A DNA stretch of 46,506 nt from Akkermansia muciniphila (lineage in GTDB: Bacteria > Verrucomicrobiota > Verrucomicrobiia > Verrucomicrobiales > V1-33), in contig CALQSQ010000040.1 of assembly GCA_943333275.1 (NCBI GenBank), forward strand, positions 1-46,506, written 5' to 3'. Positions 25,769 to 34,851 of this stretch are shown piece by piece; within the stretch, counting starts at the first letter, position 1; each line of letters opens with the position of its first letter. The notes under the pieces are model-generated. The model searched no databases. It saw only the letters and a list, made by a program, of their open reading frames with translations, and was not told the DNA's origin. The position numbers and the translations under genes are program-made.

Positions 25769-26710
25769 ATGATGACTCCCGCCCAATTCCTTCCTCTCGC
25801 TCTGCTTTCCACCATCCTAGGCACCGGCCTCCAGGCGCAGGAAGCCCCCGGGCGTCGCTTTCTGGCGGCGGATGATTCCACACACCGCCTGGCCATCGTG
25901 AAGCCGGACGGCTCGTTCGAACGCGAGGAAAAAGTGGGTGCGATCCACGATGCCCAGCTGCTGGCGAATGGAAATCTGCTCTTTCAGCAGGACGGGTGGA
26001 ATCATATCGTGGAAAAGACACCCGATGGGAAAATCGTCTGGGAATACGACGCGGGGAAAGCCAATCCCGGCAAGGCTGTGGAGGTGCATGCCGTCCAGCG
26101 CCTCGAGGATGGCAACACAATGATCGTGGAATCAGGCGTGGGACGGATCATCGAGGTGACCAAGGACGGCAAGGTGGCGAAGGAAGTGAAATTGCAGGTG
26201 GCCAATCCCAATGCCCACAGCGACACCCGTCTGGTGCGGAAGCTGGCATCGGGAAATTATCTCGTGGCCCACGAGGCCGAGGGGAAGGCGAAGGAATACG
26301 CTCCCGATGGCAAGGTGGTCTGGGAGTTTGAAGTGCCCATGTTTGGCAAACCCGAAGCTGGCGGGCATGGTCCGGAGGCGTTTGGCAATCACCTTTTCAG
26401 CGCCATCCGTCTGGCCAATGGCAACACGCTCATCGGCACCGGCAATGGCCACAGTGTGCTCGAAGTCACTCCCGAGAAAAAAATCGTCTGGGAACTCCAT
26501 CAAAAGGACCTCCCCGGCATCACCCTGGCCTGGGTCTGCCGCGTCGAGCGTCTGCCCAATGGCAACACGGTCATCAGCAACTGCCATGCCGGACCCGAAA
26601 ACCCCCAGCTGATCGAAGTGACCCCAGACAAAAAAGTGGTCTGGCAGTGGAGGGACTTCAAGAATTTCGGGAATTCCACTCCCGTGGCGTTTTTGCTGCC
26701 TGCGAAGTAA
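25769..26710 (+). CDS. exported beta-propeller protein, arylsulfotransferase-like/PQQ-like
   Basis: 313 residues, MMTPAQFLPLALLSTILGTGLQA as signal peptide. Blades repeat an NGNxL/xxDGKxVWE pattern: LLANGNLLFQQDG, TPDGKIVWEYDAG, RLANGNTLIGTGNG, TPEKKIVWELHQKD, RLPNGNTVISNCHAG, TPDKKVVWQWRDF. This matches secreted propellers annotated as PQQ-binding-like or arylsulfotransferase-like. The latter's catalytic His cannot be confirmed. The ATG pair at 25769/25772 both fit. Confidence 0.82.
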   Translation: MMTPAQFLPLALLSTILGTGLQAQEAPGRRFLAADDSTHRLAIVKPDGSFEREEKVGAIHDAQLLANGNLLFQQDGWNHIVEKTPDGKIVWEYDAGKANPGKAVEVHAVQRLEDGNTMIVESGVGRIIEVTKDGKVAKEVKLQVANPNAHSDTRLVRKLASGNYLVAHEAEGKAKEYAPDGKVVWEFEVPMFGKPEAGGHGPEAFGNHLFSAIRLANGNTLIGTGNGHSVLEVTPEKKIVWELHQKDLPGITLAWVCRVERLPNGNTVISNCHAGPENPQLIEVTPDKKVVWQWRDFKNFGNSTPVAFLLPAK

Positions 26711-26797
26711 TTTGCGGCGGAGTGAGACGTTGAACTGCGGCATCGCCTTTCCCTGCTGGCAGCGGGGGTGGATGACGATTATAGGAGGGGGGATGTG

Positions 26798-26826
26798 TTG
26801 ACATCTAGAATTTATGGAAAATCTAA
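26798..26826 (+). promoter_or_regulatory. possible sigma70 promoter for topB
   Basis: TTGACA at 26798 and ATCTAA 17 bases later, about 75 bases before the topB ATG. An inverted repeat TGGAAAAT...ATTTTCCA spans the -10 region, so it may be an operator. Motif match only. Confidence 0.3.
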
Positions 26827-26897
26827 ATTTGAATTTTCCAGTCCCTCTCCCACAGTGAGCGCCACTTAGTTTACCTTCCTTAAATACCTCCCCCTCC

Positions 26898-29513
26898 ATG
26901 GCCAAGACCCTGATTATCGCAGAAAAACCCTCCGTCATGGCAGACCTGGCACGTGTGCTGGGAAAGCAGCCGGGCATGACGAAGTTTGAAAACGAGAAGG
27001 AGTATTTCGAAAACGACACCCATATCATTTCCAGTGCCGTCGGTCACCTGCTTGAGTTGACGATGCCAACTTCGGCGGACGGGAAGAAGCTGCAATGGAA
27101 GTTCGACCACCTGCCAGTGCTGCCGCAGAAATTTGACCTTCAACCGATCGAGAAAACCGAGGCCCGCCTGAAAGTGCTCAAGCGGTTGCTCAAGCGGGCG
27201 GACGTGGATGCCATCATCAATGCCTGCGACGCCGGGCGTGAAGGCGAGCTGATTTTCCGCTACATCATCCAGGAAGCGGGCGTGAAGAAACCCATCAAGC
27301 GCCTTTGGATGCAATCGATGACCGCCCAGGCTATCAGCGATGCCTTCCAGCATTTGCGAGGCGAGCAGGAAATGCAGCCTTTGGCGGATGCCGCCGTCTG
27401 CCGCAGTGAGAGCGATTGGATTGTCGGCATCAATGGCACCCGGGCGATGACGGCTTTTAACAGCCGCAATGGAGGCTTCCTCAAGACGACCGTGGGCCGC
27501 GTGCAGACGCCGACGCTGGCCATCCTGGTGCAGCGGGAGAAAGAAATTTCCGCCTTTGTGCCGCGTAATTTCTGGGAAGTCTGGGGCCAGTTTGCAGTGG
27601 CTGCGGGGGAATACCGCGGCCGCTGGTTCGATGAGAAATTCACCAAGGCCGATGACGAGCACGCCAAGCCCGAACGCCTCTGGGATGAAGCGCAGGCCAA
27701 AGCCATCAAGGCACGCTGCGAAGGCAAGACCGGGACGATTGAGGAAATCAAAAAGCCCGCCAAACAAGCCGTCCCGCTCCTCTACGATCTGACCAGCCTG
27801 CAGCGCGAAGCCAGCAATCGTTTTGGATTTAGCGCCCGCCGCACCCTTCAACTTGCCCAGGCGCTCTATGAAGCGCACAAAGTCCTTACCTATCCCCGGA
27901 CAGATTCCCGCTACCTCCCCGAGGACTATGTTCCGACGGTGAAGGAAGTCATGAAGACCTTCGGCGCCTTGAGCAATCTCACCGTCTCCGATTCCTTTCC
28001 CAGCGACCTCCCCAAGTTCGCGGCCCGGGCCATGAAGGAGAATCTCATTTTCCCCAGCAAGCGCATTTTCGACAATGCCAAAGTCAGCGACCACTTTGCC
28101 ATCACGCCAACCGGAGTCGTACCGAAAAATCTGAAGCCGGAGGAGCAGAAAATTTTCGACATGGTCACACGTCGGTTCATCGCTGTCTTCTATCCTGCTG
28201 CGGAATTTGAAGTCACCACCCGGATCACCCGTATTGCGCAGGATGCGTTCAAGACCGAGGGCAAAGTCATGAAAGTCCCCGGCTGGCTCGAAGTCTATGG
28301 CAAACTCGCCAGCGAAAACGACGATTCGATGGTCCCCGCCCAACCCGGCGAGACCGCCAAGACCACCGATGTCGAAGTGACCGCCAACGTCACCAAAGCC
28401 CCGCCGCATTTCAACGAAGCCACCCTCCTCTCCGCCATGGAAGGAGCGGGCAAGCTTGTTGATGATGAGGAACTCGCCGCCGCCATGAGCGAGCGAGGAC
28501 TCGGCACCCCTGCCACCCGTGCGGCGACGATCGAAGGCCTCATTTACGAAGCCTACGTCGTGCGCGATGGCAGAAATCTGGTTGCCACTTCCAAGGCCAT
28601 TTCCCTGATTGATCAACTCCAGCAGATCGGTGCGGAAGGCCTCACCAGCCCGCAGATGACCGGGGAATGGGAGTTCAAGCTCAAGCAAATGGAACACGGC
28701 AAACTCGACCGTCCTGCCTTCATGATGGAGATCCGGAACTACGCCGCCGAGGTGGTCGACAAGGCGCGGAAATTTGCCAGCAAAGTGCGGGACATGGATT
28801 ATCCCGACCTCCACGCCCCATGCCCGCAATGCCACGCCCCCGTGCTGCGCCAGACCGACAATGCCTACAAGTGCAAGAATCCGGATTGCGCCTGGTCCAC
28901 CTACAAAACCATCGCTGGACGCACGCTGGAAATGGACGAGGCCAAGCAACTGCTCACCACCCGCTTCGTGGGACCGCTGCTCGGCTTTCGGAATCGGTTC
29001 GGCAAAGAGTTTGACGCCGCGCTGGAACTCAACGCTGAAAACAAGGTGGGCTTCGTCTTTGCCAATGGTGCCGGCGGCACCGGCAGTGGATCGGAGGCTG
29101 ATTTGGAAATCCTCAAGGATCCAACGCGCATCCTCTGTCCGTGTCCGGTTTGCGCGCTGAAAAATCTCACCCACAACATTTACATCACCGAGACCCACTA
29201 CGTCTGCGAGTCCGTCGTCCGAGGCGAGAAACCCTGCAAACCCAAGGCCCGCCTGGCCCGTCAGTTCTGCCAGTATCCCATCAGTGAGGACCAGGCGCTC
29301 AAGTTCTTCGAACATGGCCGCACCGACGTCATCGACAAATTCATCAGCAAAAAAGGCCGCCCCTTCGCCGCCAGTCTGGTGCTCAAACCCGAGGGCAAGG
29401 TGGTCTTCGAATGGGAATTTCCACCGCGCGAAAAGAAAGCTCCCACCGGCCCCAAAAAGGTTCCTGCCAAGCGTTTTGCCCCCAAGAAAAAAGCCCCGGC
29501 CAGCGAGGATTGA
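26898..29513 (+). CDS. topB: DNA topoisomerase III
   Basis: 871 residues. Type IA topoisomerase that relaxes or decatenates DNA through a 5'-phosphotyrosine. The Toprim domain starts MAKTLIIAEKPSVMADLARV, with NACDAGREGELIF carrying the acidic triad. The catalytic Tyr is in VLTYPRTDSRYLP (Tyr332). The C-terminal third has a zinc ribbon (CPQCHAPV, CKNPDCAWSTYK) and repeated TopoIII C-terminal modules (FVGPLLGFRNRFGKEFDA, CPCPVCALKNL), and finishes with a basic KKVPAKR tail. Longer than E. coli TopB because of these extra modules. Long antisense open frames here are shadows of this gene. Confidence 0.95.
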   Translation: MAKTLIIAEKPSVMADLARVLGKQPGMTKFENEKEYFENDTHIISSAVGHLLELTMPTSADGKKLQWKFDHLPVLPQKFDLQPIEKTEARLKVLKRLLKRADVDAIINACDAGREGELIFRYIIQEAGVKKPIKRLWMQSMTAQAISDAFQHLRGEQEMQPLADAAVCRSESDWIVGINGTRAMTAFNSRNGGFLKTTVGRVQTPTLAILVQREKEISAFVPRNFWEVWGQFAVAAGEYRGRWFDEKFTKADDEHAKPERLWDEAQAKAIKARCEGKTGTIEEIKKPAKQAVPLLYDLTSLQREASNRFGFSARRTLQLAQALYEAHKVLTYPRTDSRYLPEDYVPTVKEVMKTFGALSNLTVSDSFPSDLPKFAARAMKENLIFPSKRIFDNAKVSDHFAITPTGVVPKNLKPEEQKIFDMVTRRFIAVFYPAAEFEVTTRITRIAQDAFKTEGKVMKVPGWLEVYGKLASENDDSMVPAQPGETAKTTDVEVTANVTKAPPHFNEATLLSAMEGAGKLVDDEELAAAMSERGLGTPATRAATIEGLIYEAYVVRDGRNLVATSKAISLIDQLQQIGAEGLTSPQMTGEWEFKLKQMEHGKLDRPAFMMEIRNYAAEVVDKARKFASKVRDMDYPDLHAPCPQCHAPVLRQTDNAYKCKNPDCAWSTYKTIAGRTLEMDEAKQLLTTRFVGPLLGFRNRFGKEFDAALELNAENKVGFVFANGAGGTGSGSEADLEILKDPTRILCPCPVCALKNLTHNIYITETHYVCESVVRGEKPCKPKARLARQFCQYPISEDQALKFFEHGRTDVIDKFISKKGRPFAASLVLKPEGKVVFEWEFPPREKKAPTGPKKVPAKRFAPKKKAPASED

Positions 29514-29759
29514 ATGCGAGGCAGTCGCGATGCCTGGGATTGACTGCCGGTCTAATGCACAGGGGCGGCACTCGCCCTGAACATAGGCCTCTGGCCGGCG
29601 CCCTGCCGCAGTCGTTCCGTGTGCAGGATGCCTCAGTCCACTTCGATCGTGACGACCGCAGCAAAGCACCGGCCTTCCATTCCTTGTCACCGATGGCGCA
29701 AAGAATCGGTTTTGGAGTTGAATCATGGTCCGGGTGCCCGTAACCGTTGCCACCCATTT

Positions 29760-31235
29760 ATGAATTCGACCACGCCCTCATTGAGACCGTATTTTGCCAC
29801 CTGCGCAGCGATCTTCGGGCCGTTGTTTCTGGTGCTGGTGGCGGTGGGGTATCGGTATGGGTTTCCGGTGGAGAAGGGCGAGGGGGAGGCGAGCATGGCC
29901 CAGGAACTGAGCATGGATTTCCAGAAGCTGGCGGACCGGATGCTGCCAAGTGTCGTGCGCGTGCATACGAGCGTGGAGAAGGAATTTAAAAGGGTCGTCC
30001 TGGATGCGGCGGGAAATGCCCAGCCTGAGGCGGATGCGGAGTTTGATACCATGCCGGGGATTGGCTCGGGCGTGATCGTGAGTGCGGATGGGCTCATTTT
30101 AACCAACTGGCATGTCATCAAGGATCTCGATCTGAAAGGGGGCCGGGATACGTTGTTCGTGGCGTTGCACCGGGAGACGGAGCTGCGGCAGGTGGATATC
30201 ATCGGGGTGGATGCGGTGACGGATGTGGTGGTGCTGAAACTTCAGGGCAAGCTGGAGCGTGCGCTTCCGCCGCTGGCCTTTGGGGATTCCGATCAGATGC
30301 ACCGCGGGAATATCGTCATGGCCCTGGGCTCCCCATTCGGACTCTGGGACACCGTGACCCAGGGGATTCTCAGCAACTGCGAGCGGCGGCTGGGCGACTC
30401 CGATGCAGGGCAGCAATATTTACAAACCGACTGCGTGATTAACCCGGGAAATTCAGGCGGGCCGCTCGTGAATCTCAAGGGGGAGATCATCGGCATCAAC
30501 TGGGCCGTATATAGTGGACAGCAGGACGTACACACCTGGCAGGGGGTCGGTCTGGCGATCCGTTCCAACGATGCCAAAGCCGCCATGGATAAAATTCTCA
30601 ACAACTCCGGGCCGCGGACCTACGTGGGGATCATGCTGGATGAGCAGCTGGATTCTGCGAAGGGCAAACGCAAAGTCTGGATCTCGGGAGTGGTGAATGG
30701 TTCTCCGGCTTATGCTGCAGGGTTGCGACAGGGGGACGTCCTGCAGGAAATCGATGGCCGGACCTTGGAAAATGCCACCGAGGCCTGGAAATGGGTGCAG
30801 AACCGGAAGGTGGGGGAGCGGATTCAATTTCTCGTCAAACGTGCCAATCAACTTCAGCCCCCCATCCACGTGCAGGTTCTGAGTGCGGATGAGGCGGCAC
30901 CGGTTCCTCCGGAGATCGTGGACCTTGGATTTGAGATTGGACTCAAGGTGCAAAACGGAAGCGCGAAGGAGGCGGTGAGTTTCCAGGCCCGTGGCTGGCG
31001 CTGGGGTGCGGCGTTCGTGGTCGTGAGGGAAGTCGCGGCGGACAGTCCGCTGATGGGCAAGGTGCGCCCCGGCGACCTGCTGGCGGCGGCGGGGGTGGGT
31101 GGGGATGCCCCCCGGCGACTCAACAATACGGATGAGATCCAGAAACTGGTCTCCTCCTGGCCGGCTGGCTCCGCGCTCTCGCTGAGCTTCTGGCGTGATC
31201 CGCAAATGCAGTTCGACCACACGTTCAACCACTGA
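29760..31235 (+). CDS. HtrA/DegP-like serine protease with two PDZ domains
   Basis: 491 residues, family S1C. An N-terminal membrane anchor/signal (YFATCAAIFGPLFLVLVAVGY) is followed by the trypsin-like domain with triad His118 (LTNWHVIKD), Asp155 (DAVTDVVVLK) and Ser232 (NPGNSGGPLV). PDZ-like domains follow at about residues 285-380 (GVVNGSPAYAAGLRQGDVLQEI) and 400-490 (VAADSPLMGKVRPGDLL). It probably degrades or refolds misfolded envelope proteins. The second PDZ is less regular. I start at ATG 29760, where the anchor begins; the open frame upstream (29619) lacks support. Confidence 0.9.
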   Translation: MNSTTPSLRPYFATCAAIFGPLFLVLVAVGYRYGFPVEKGEGEASMAQELSMDFQKLADRMLPSVVRVHTSVEKEFKRVVLDAAGNAQPEADAEFDTMPGIGSGVIVSADGLILTNWHVIKDLDLKGGRDTLFVALHRETELRQVDIIGVDAVTDVVVLKLQGKLERALPPLAFGDSDQMHRGNIVMALGSPFGLWDTVTQGILSNCERRLGDSDAGQQYLQTDCVINPGNSGGPLVNLKGEIIGINWAVYSGQQDVHTWQGVGLAIRSNDAKAAMDKILNNSGPRTYVGIMLDEQLDSAKGKRKVWISGVVNGSPAYAAGLRQGDVLQEIDGRTLENATEAWKWVQNRKVGERIQFLVKRANQLQPPIHVQVLSADEAAPVPPEIVDLGFEIGLKVQNGSAKEAVSFQARGWRWGAAFVVVREVAADSPLMGKVRPGDLLAAAGVGGDAPRRLNNTDEIQKLVSSWPAGSALSLSFWRDPQMQFDHTFNH

Positions 31236-31295
31236 GAATCCCTGCGCGAAACCCCTTGGCCAATCGCCCGCCCCGCTTCATAATCCCGCCGCCGC

Positions 31296-32996
31296 ATGTC
31301 CCGTTCCGCCATCTATTCCGTTTTCATTGTCACGCTGATCCTCATCGGGGCGTTTTTCATTTTCCCGATTCTGGCCACCGTGAAGCAGGCGTTCGTGGCG
31401 CAGGACGGGACGTTCACCTGGGACTATCTCATGGAGGTGCTGAACAACCCACTCTATCGCGAGGGGCTCTGGAATTCCCTGCGCATGGCGGTCGGGAGCA
31501 CCGCTCTCTCACTGCTGATCGCATTTCCCCTCGCGATGCTGGCGAGCCGGTTTGAGTTTCGCGGCAAGATGCTGCTGACCTCCGCGATTCTCGTGCCCAT
31601 GATTCTGCCACCGTTTGTGGGTGCCATCGGCATGGCCCAGATGCTTGGCCAGGACGGAGCCATCAATGCCTTTTTCATGAAACTGGGGCTCATGGCTGGC
31701 AACAATCCCTCCGATTGGCTGGGGTCCGGGCAGCTGGGTGCGGTGGTGCTGATGAATGCGCTGCATTTGTATCCCATTTTCTACCTCAACATCACTGCGG
31801 CCCTCGCGAATCTCGATCCGGCGATGGAGGAAAGTGCCTCCAACCTCGGCTGCCCGCCGGTGCGCCGTTTCTGGCGCATCACGCTGCCGCTGGCCATGCC
31901 GGGGATCTTCGCAGGAGGGGTGATCGTTTTCATCTGGTCGTTCACGGAGCTGGGCGTTCCCCTGATGTTTCAATACAACCGGGTCACGAGCGTGCAGATT
32001 TTCGAAGGCATCAAGGACATGGGAGGAAATCCCATTCCCTACGCCCTGGTGGTGGTCACGCTGGTGATGTCCGTGGTGATGTTCATGTTTAGCAAATGGG
32101 TGATGGGCAAGGCGGACTACTCCGCCTCCGGACGGGCGGCGACCAGTTCGCAGTTGAAGCGACTGGATGGCCCCGCGGCGTACGCTGCGGCCGGGGCGTT
32201 TGTCCTGGTGGCCTTTCTTTCCGTGCTGCCGCACATCGGCGTGGTCTTCACCGCCTTGAGCAATGACTGGTACAAAACGGTCCTGCCCGGCAGCCTCACC
32301 ACCCAAAATTTCTCCGATGCCCTCGGCCATCCCGTGACCCTGCCGAGCATCCGCAACAGCCTCTTCTATGCCAGCGCGGCGACATTCATCGATGTCTTCC
32401 TCGGCGTCGCCATAGCGTTCATTATCTGCCGCACCAAAATTCCCGGAAGAAACCTGCTGGACTCAGTGGCCATGCTGCCGCTGGCGGTCCCCGGACTGGT
32501 CATGGCCTTCGGCTATCTGGCGGTGACGCGCGAGGGACAGCCGCTGAGCTTCCTCATGCTGGGCAAACATGACAGCCCCGTGCTCCTGCTGATCATCGCC
32601 TACGCCATGCGGCGACTGCCCTACATTGTGCGGTCGGCGGTGGCGGGTTTCCAGCAGACCAGCGTGAGCCTGGAGGAGGCCGCGCAGAATCTGGGGGCCA
32701 CTCCGTTGCGAAGTTTGAAGAAAATCACCATGCCGCTCATCATGGCCAATCTGGTGGCTGGCGGGCTGCTCGCCTTTGCCTTTGCCATGATGGAAGTGTC
32801 CGATTCCCTCATCCTTGCCCAGCGGCCGGAGGATTACCCCATCACCAAGGCCATGTACATTCTGTCCGGCAATCTAGGAAATGGTGCGGCCCTGGCGGGT
32901 GCGCTGGGCACCTGGTCCATGATTTTCCTGGGTGTCGCCCTGGTGGGTGCCTCCATGATCCTCGGAAAGAAAATGGGATCCCTGTTCCGTACCTAG
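31296..32996 (+). CDS. fused two-domain ABC transporter permease, iron(III)/thiamine type
   Basis: 566 residues with about 12 membrane segments: two FbpB/ThiP-like permease halves in tandem. Each half has the cytoplasmic EAA loop that contacts the ATPase: EESASNLGCPPVRRFWRITLP (first, shown in part: EESASNLGCPPVRR) and LEEAAQNLGATPLRSLKKI (second). The family imports ferric iron, thiamine or aminoethylphosphonate. No ATPase or substrate-binding gene lies in this window, so its partners are elsewhere. It begins 60 bases after the protease gene. Confidence 0.9.
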   Translation: MSRSAIYSVFIVTLILIGAFFIFPILATVKQAFVAQDGTFTWDYLMEVLNNPLYREGLWNSLRMAVGSTALSLLIAFPLAMLASRFEFRGKMLLTSAILVPMILPPFVGAIGMAQMLGQDGAINAFFMKLGLMAGNNPSDWLGSGQLGAVVLMNALHLYPIFYLNITAALANLDPAMEESASNLGCPPVRRFWRITLPLAMPGIFAGGVIVFIWSFTELGVPLMFQYNRVTSVQIFEGIKDMGGNPIPYALVVVTLVMSVVMFMFSKWVMGKADYSASGRAATSSQLKRLDGPAAYAAAGAFVLVAFLSVLPHIGVVFTALSNDWYKTVLPGSLTTQNFSDALGHPVTLPSIRNSLFYASAATFIDVFLGVAIAFIICRTKIPGRNLLDSVAMLPLAVPGLVMAFGYLAVTREGQPLSFLMLGKHDSPVLLLIIAYAMRRLPYIVRSAVAGFQQTSVSLEEAAQNLGATPLRSLKKITMPLIMANLVAGGLLAFAFAMMEVSDSLILAQRPEDYPITKAMYILSGNLGNGAALAGALGTWSMIFLGVALVGASMILGKKMGSLFRT

Positions 32997-32998
32997 AA

Positions 32999-33030
32999 AA
33001 CCGCCAGCCTGCGAAACAGGACTGGCGGTT
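32999..33030. terminator. 9-bp stem terminator, convergent position
   Basis: AACCGCCAG...CTGGCGGTT with an inner CCTG-CGAAA-CAGG stem, starting 3 bases after the permease stop. The flank AGAAAACC reads as TTTTCT on the minus strand, so the hairpin probably serves the opposing small basic gene as well. Confidence 0.6.
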
Positions 33031-33062
33031 GAAACTGAGGGGCGTTGCGCCCGGATGGCTCC

Positions 33063-33254
33063 CTACTCGGCGGCTGGCTCAGCGGCCTTTTTCGGCTCAA
33101 CCTTCTTGGGAGCGGCCTTTTTCTTGGCCTTCACATCTGTCTTCACGGCGCGGGCCGGCGGGTTGGCCTTGGCGGTTTTGACGTTCTCTTTTTTGCGTTT
33201 AGCCCGGAGTGCGAGACGTTTGCGTTTGGCGATTTTTCTTAGCTGTTGGCCCAT
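33063..33254 (-). CDS. small Lys/Ala-rich histone-like protein
   Basis: 63 residues: MGQQLRKIAKRKRLALRAKR then KAKKKAAPKKVEPKKAAEP. It has a basic N-terminal helix and an H1-like Lys/Ala/Pro tail. Such proteins in Verrucomicrobiota probably bind nucleic acid; no domain fold is seen. The Met at 33254 is preferred over the 33455 start because everything before it is low-quality and antisense to the terminator region. Confidence 0.7.
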   Translation of the reverse strand: MGQQLRKIAKRKRLALRAKRKKENVKTAKANPPARAVKTDVKAKKKAAPKKVEPKKAAEPAAE

Positions 33255-33399
33255 GAGTGGTTCAAATGGTGAAAGGGTGGTAAATAATGTTGAGTCGTCC
33301 CCTACCCGCTTCCTTTCGGGACGGCAAGCAAAAACACAGGGGGGGATCATGTATGGCGATGGGTGGCAGTTTACGGTTTCGCCCGGATTGGAAAACAAA

Positions 33400-33425
33400 G
33401 CGGCATCATCCGAGGATGATGCCGC
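33400..33425 (-). terminator. intrinsic terminator of the cytochrome gene
   Basis: Palindrome GCGGCATCATCC-GA-GGATGATGCCGC. On the minus strand it is followed by TTTGTTTTCC, giving a stem plus U-rich tail downstream of the cytochrome c lipoprotein gene. Confidence 0.7.
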
Positions 33426-33480
33426 CCTACATGGACCGTTAACCACGCGGTCCACTACTCAAATTGGGGTGCAGGCGGGG

Positions 33481-33822
33481 TTAAATCTTGGTGGGTTGAG
33501 TCGAACCCGAACCTTTGATCACCGCGTTCACATAGGCCATCACGCTGGCCTCCTCTGCCGGGGACAATTTGGCCTTTTTGGACATCGTTGGCATAATGTC
33601 GCCCTTCCAATCATCGAGCGAGTGCTTGACGATAATCTCGGCGGAATGGCATTTCGTGCACTTTCCGACATAGATTTCCCGCCCACTGTTAAGGTGGGTG
33701 TAGGAGGTCTGCGTTGGCGAGGCAATCGTCGCCACCGGAGGCGCAGCCGTTTCCAGGGAAACGCAGGAACTTAGGGATCCAGCGCAGAGGACGCCGAGGA
33801 GGTATAGTTGGGGGGATTTCAT
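33481..33822 (-). CDS. cytochrome c-type lipoprotein
   Basis: 113 residues. Lipobox LSSC (Cys20), then a single c-type haem site CTKCH (residues 55-59) and a distal Met in IMPTMSKKAKLSP, with the class I cytochrome helix SPAEEASVMAYVNAV. Likely an electron carrier anchored in the outer or inner membrane. Gene order downstream is the terminator at 33400. No oxidase is adjacent. Confidence 0.88.
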   Translation of the reverse strand: MKSPQLYLLGVLCAGSLSSCVSLETAAPPVATIASPTQTSYTHLNSGREIYVGKCTKCHSAEIIVKHSLDDWKGDIMPTMSKKAKLSPAEEASVMAYVNAVIKGSGSTQPTKI

Positions 33823-33835
33823 GATTTAGAGGGGT

Positions 33836-33870
33836 TTGGCCGGCACTTGGAGGGTCCAAGTGCCGGCCAA
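33836..33870. terminator. 15-bp stem between beta-barrel gene and cytochrome gene
   Basis: TTGGCCGGCACTTGG-AGGGT-CCAAGTGCCGGCCAA is a perfect stem just after the beta-barrel stop (minus strand). It lacks a U-tract but is very stable, so it may stabilise the 3' end or attenuate read-through into the cytochrome gene. Confidence 0.6.
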
Positions 33871-33883
33871 GGATTAAGGTGAA

Positions 33884-34615
33884 CTACCAGTTGATGCCGA
33901 ATTTCGTGCCGAGCACGAGATCTGCAGCATCAGAGGCATCCGCGCTCAGTTTGAAACTGGCACCCAGCGTAGCCCAGAGGCTGCCCGAGCGGAAGTGCAC
34001 GGCAGGACCGGCATACCATTCATTTTCGCTGTCCTTCCAGTTGGCAAAGGTCGTGGCGTGGCTGACTTCGGCGCCAACAAAGAATTTGGAATTCACCTGG
34101 TAGGCGAGGCCGAAAGATTGGGAAAGCTCCTGGCCGTCCACCTCGTTCTTCACAAACTCGTTTGCGAAGACCAAATTAAAGACGGCGGTAAGAGGGCCAA
34201 AATTTTTCTGCAGGCGCAGCTGAGGTTCCAGCACCCAGAAATCATTGCCAAACTGGGCCTCCACGGCCAGAGCGACCCCCAGTGGATCGCTGGTGGGATT
34301 GGTAAAACTGTACATGCCTTCGATCCCGGCACTTTCCCACATGGACTGGCTACCTTCCCCATCGGCCCGTGACCAATTCCATTCGGAAAGGTACAGATCG
34401 ACCTCGAAATTATCCGCCAGTCCGAATTCAACCTCATGGGAGAAAGAAAGTTCATCCGCTCCGCCGGAGTGACTCCAGAGGATGCGGTTTTCAAACTCAT
34501 AACTTCCTTTTGCAAGGGTGGTCGAGAGGTTGGTATTGATGAGAGGCTGGGGCACCGCATAGGCGGCTGCAGACAGCGCAAGGGTTGTTACGAGAACAGG
34601 CAGTGTTTTAGTCAT
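33884..34615 (-). CDS. outer-membrane beta-barrel protein, DUF6662/transporter-like
   Basis: 243 residues with signal MTKTLPVLVTTLALSAAAYA. The mature protein shows alternating aromatic strands (YEFENRILWSH, FEVDLYLSEWNWS, VALAVEAQFGNDFWVLEPQLRLQKNFG) and ends in a C-terminal aromatic, LGTKFGINW, as in outer-membrane barrels. Role unknown. The Met at 34615 is chosen over 34645 to fit the signal peptide. Confidence 0.75.
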   Translation of the reverse strand: MTKTLPVLVTTLALSAAAYAVPQPLINTNLSTTLAKGSYEFENRILWSHSGGADELSFSHEVEFGLADNFEVDLYLSEWNWSRADGEGSQSMWESAGIEGMYSFTNPTSDPLGVALAVEAQFGNDFWVLEPQLRLQKNFGPLTAVFNLVFANEFVKNEVDGQELSQSFGLAYQVNSKFFVGAEVSHATTFANWKDSENEWYAGPAVHFRSGSLWATLGASFKLSADASDAADLVLGTKFGINW

Positions 34616-34851
34616 TTTATGGTTAGTGGGTAGGGTTGTATGCAATGTGAATCCTGCAGCATGGGGATTGTGTTAGGCGGCAGGGAACAGGCCCCGCATT
34701 CTTGCCAACACGTATTTATCAATCAAATGAAGATTCGCTCATTTTCGCCCTTTTCACCGCTAATTGGGAATTGACAGCGGATTGGTGAAATCGGTAACCG
34801 CGCTTGTTTTATCAGGATGTGCCAGTCGATATCGCCGGGCTGTGTCAGCCG

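Noticed and set aside
26880..29753. 957-residue open frame antisense to topB
   Set aside because: Shadow of topB; no recognisable domain, while TopB motifs are complete.
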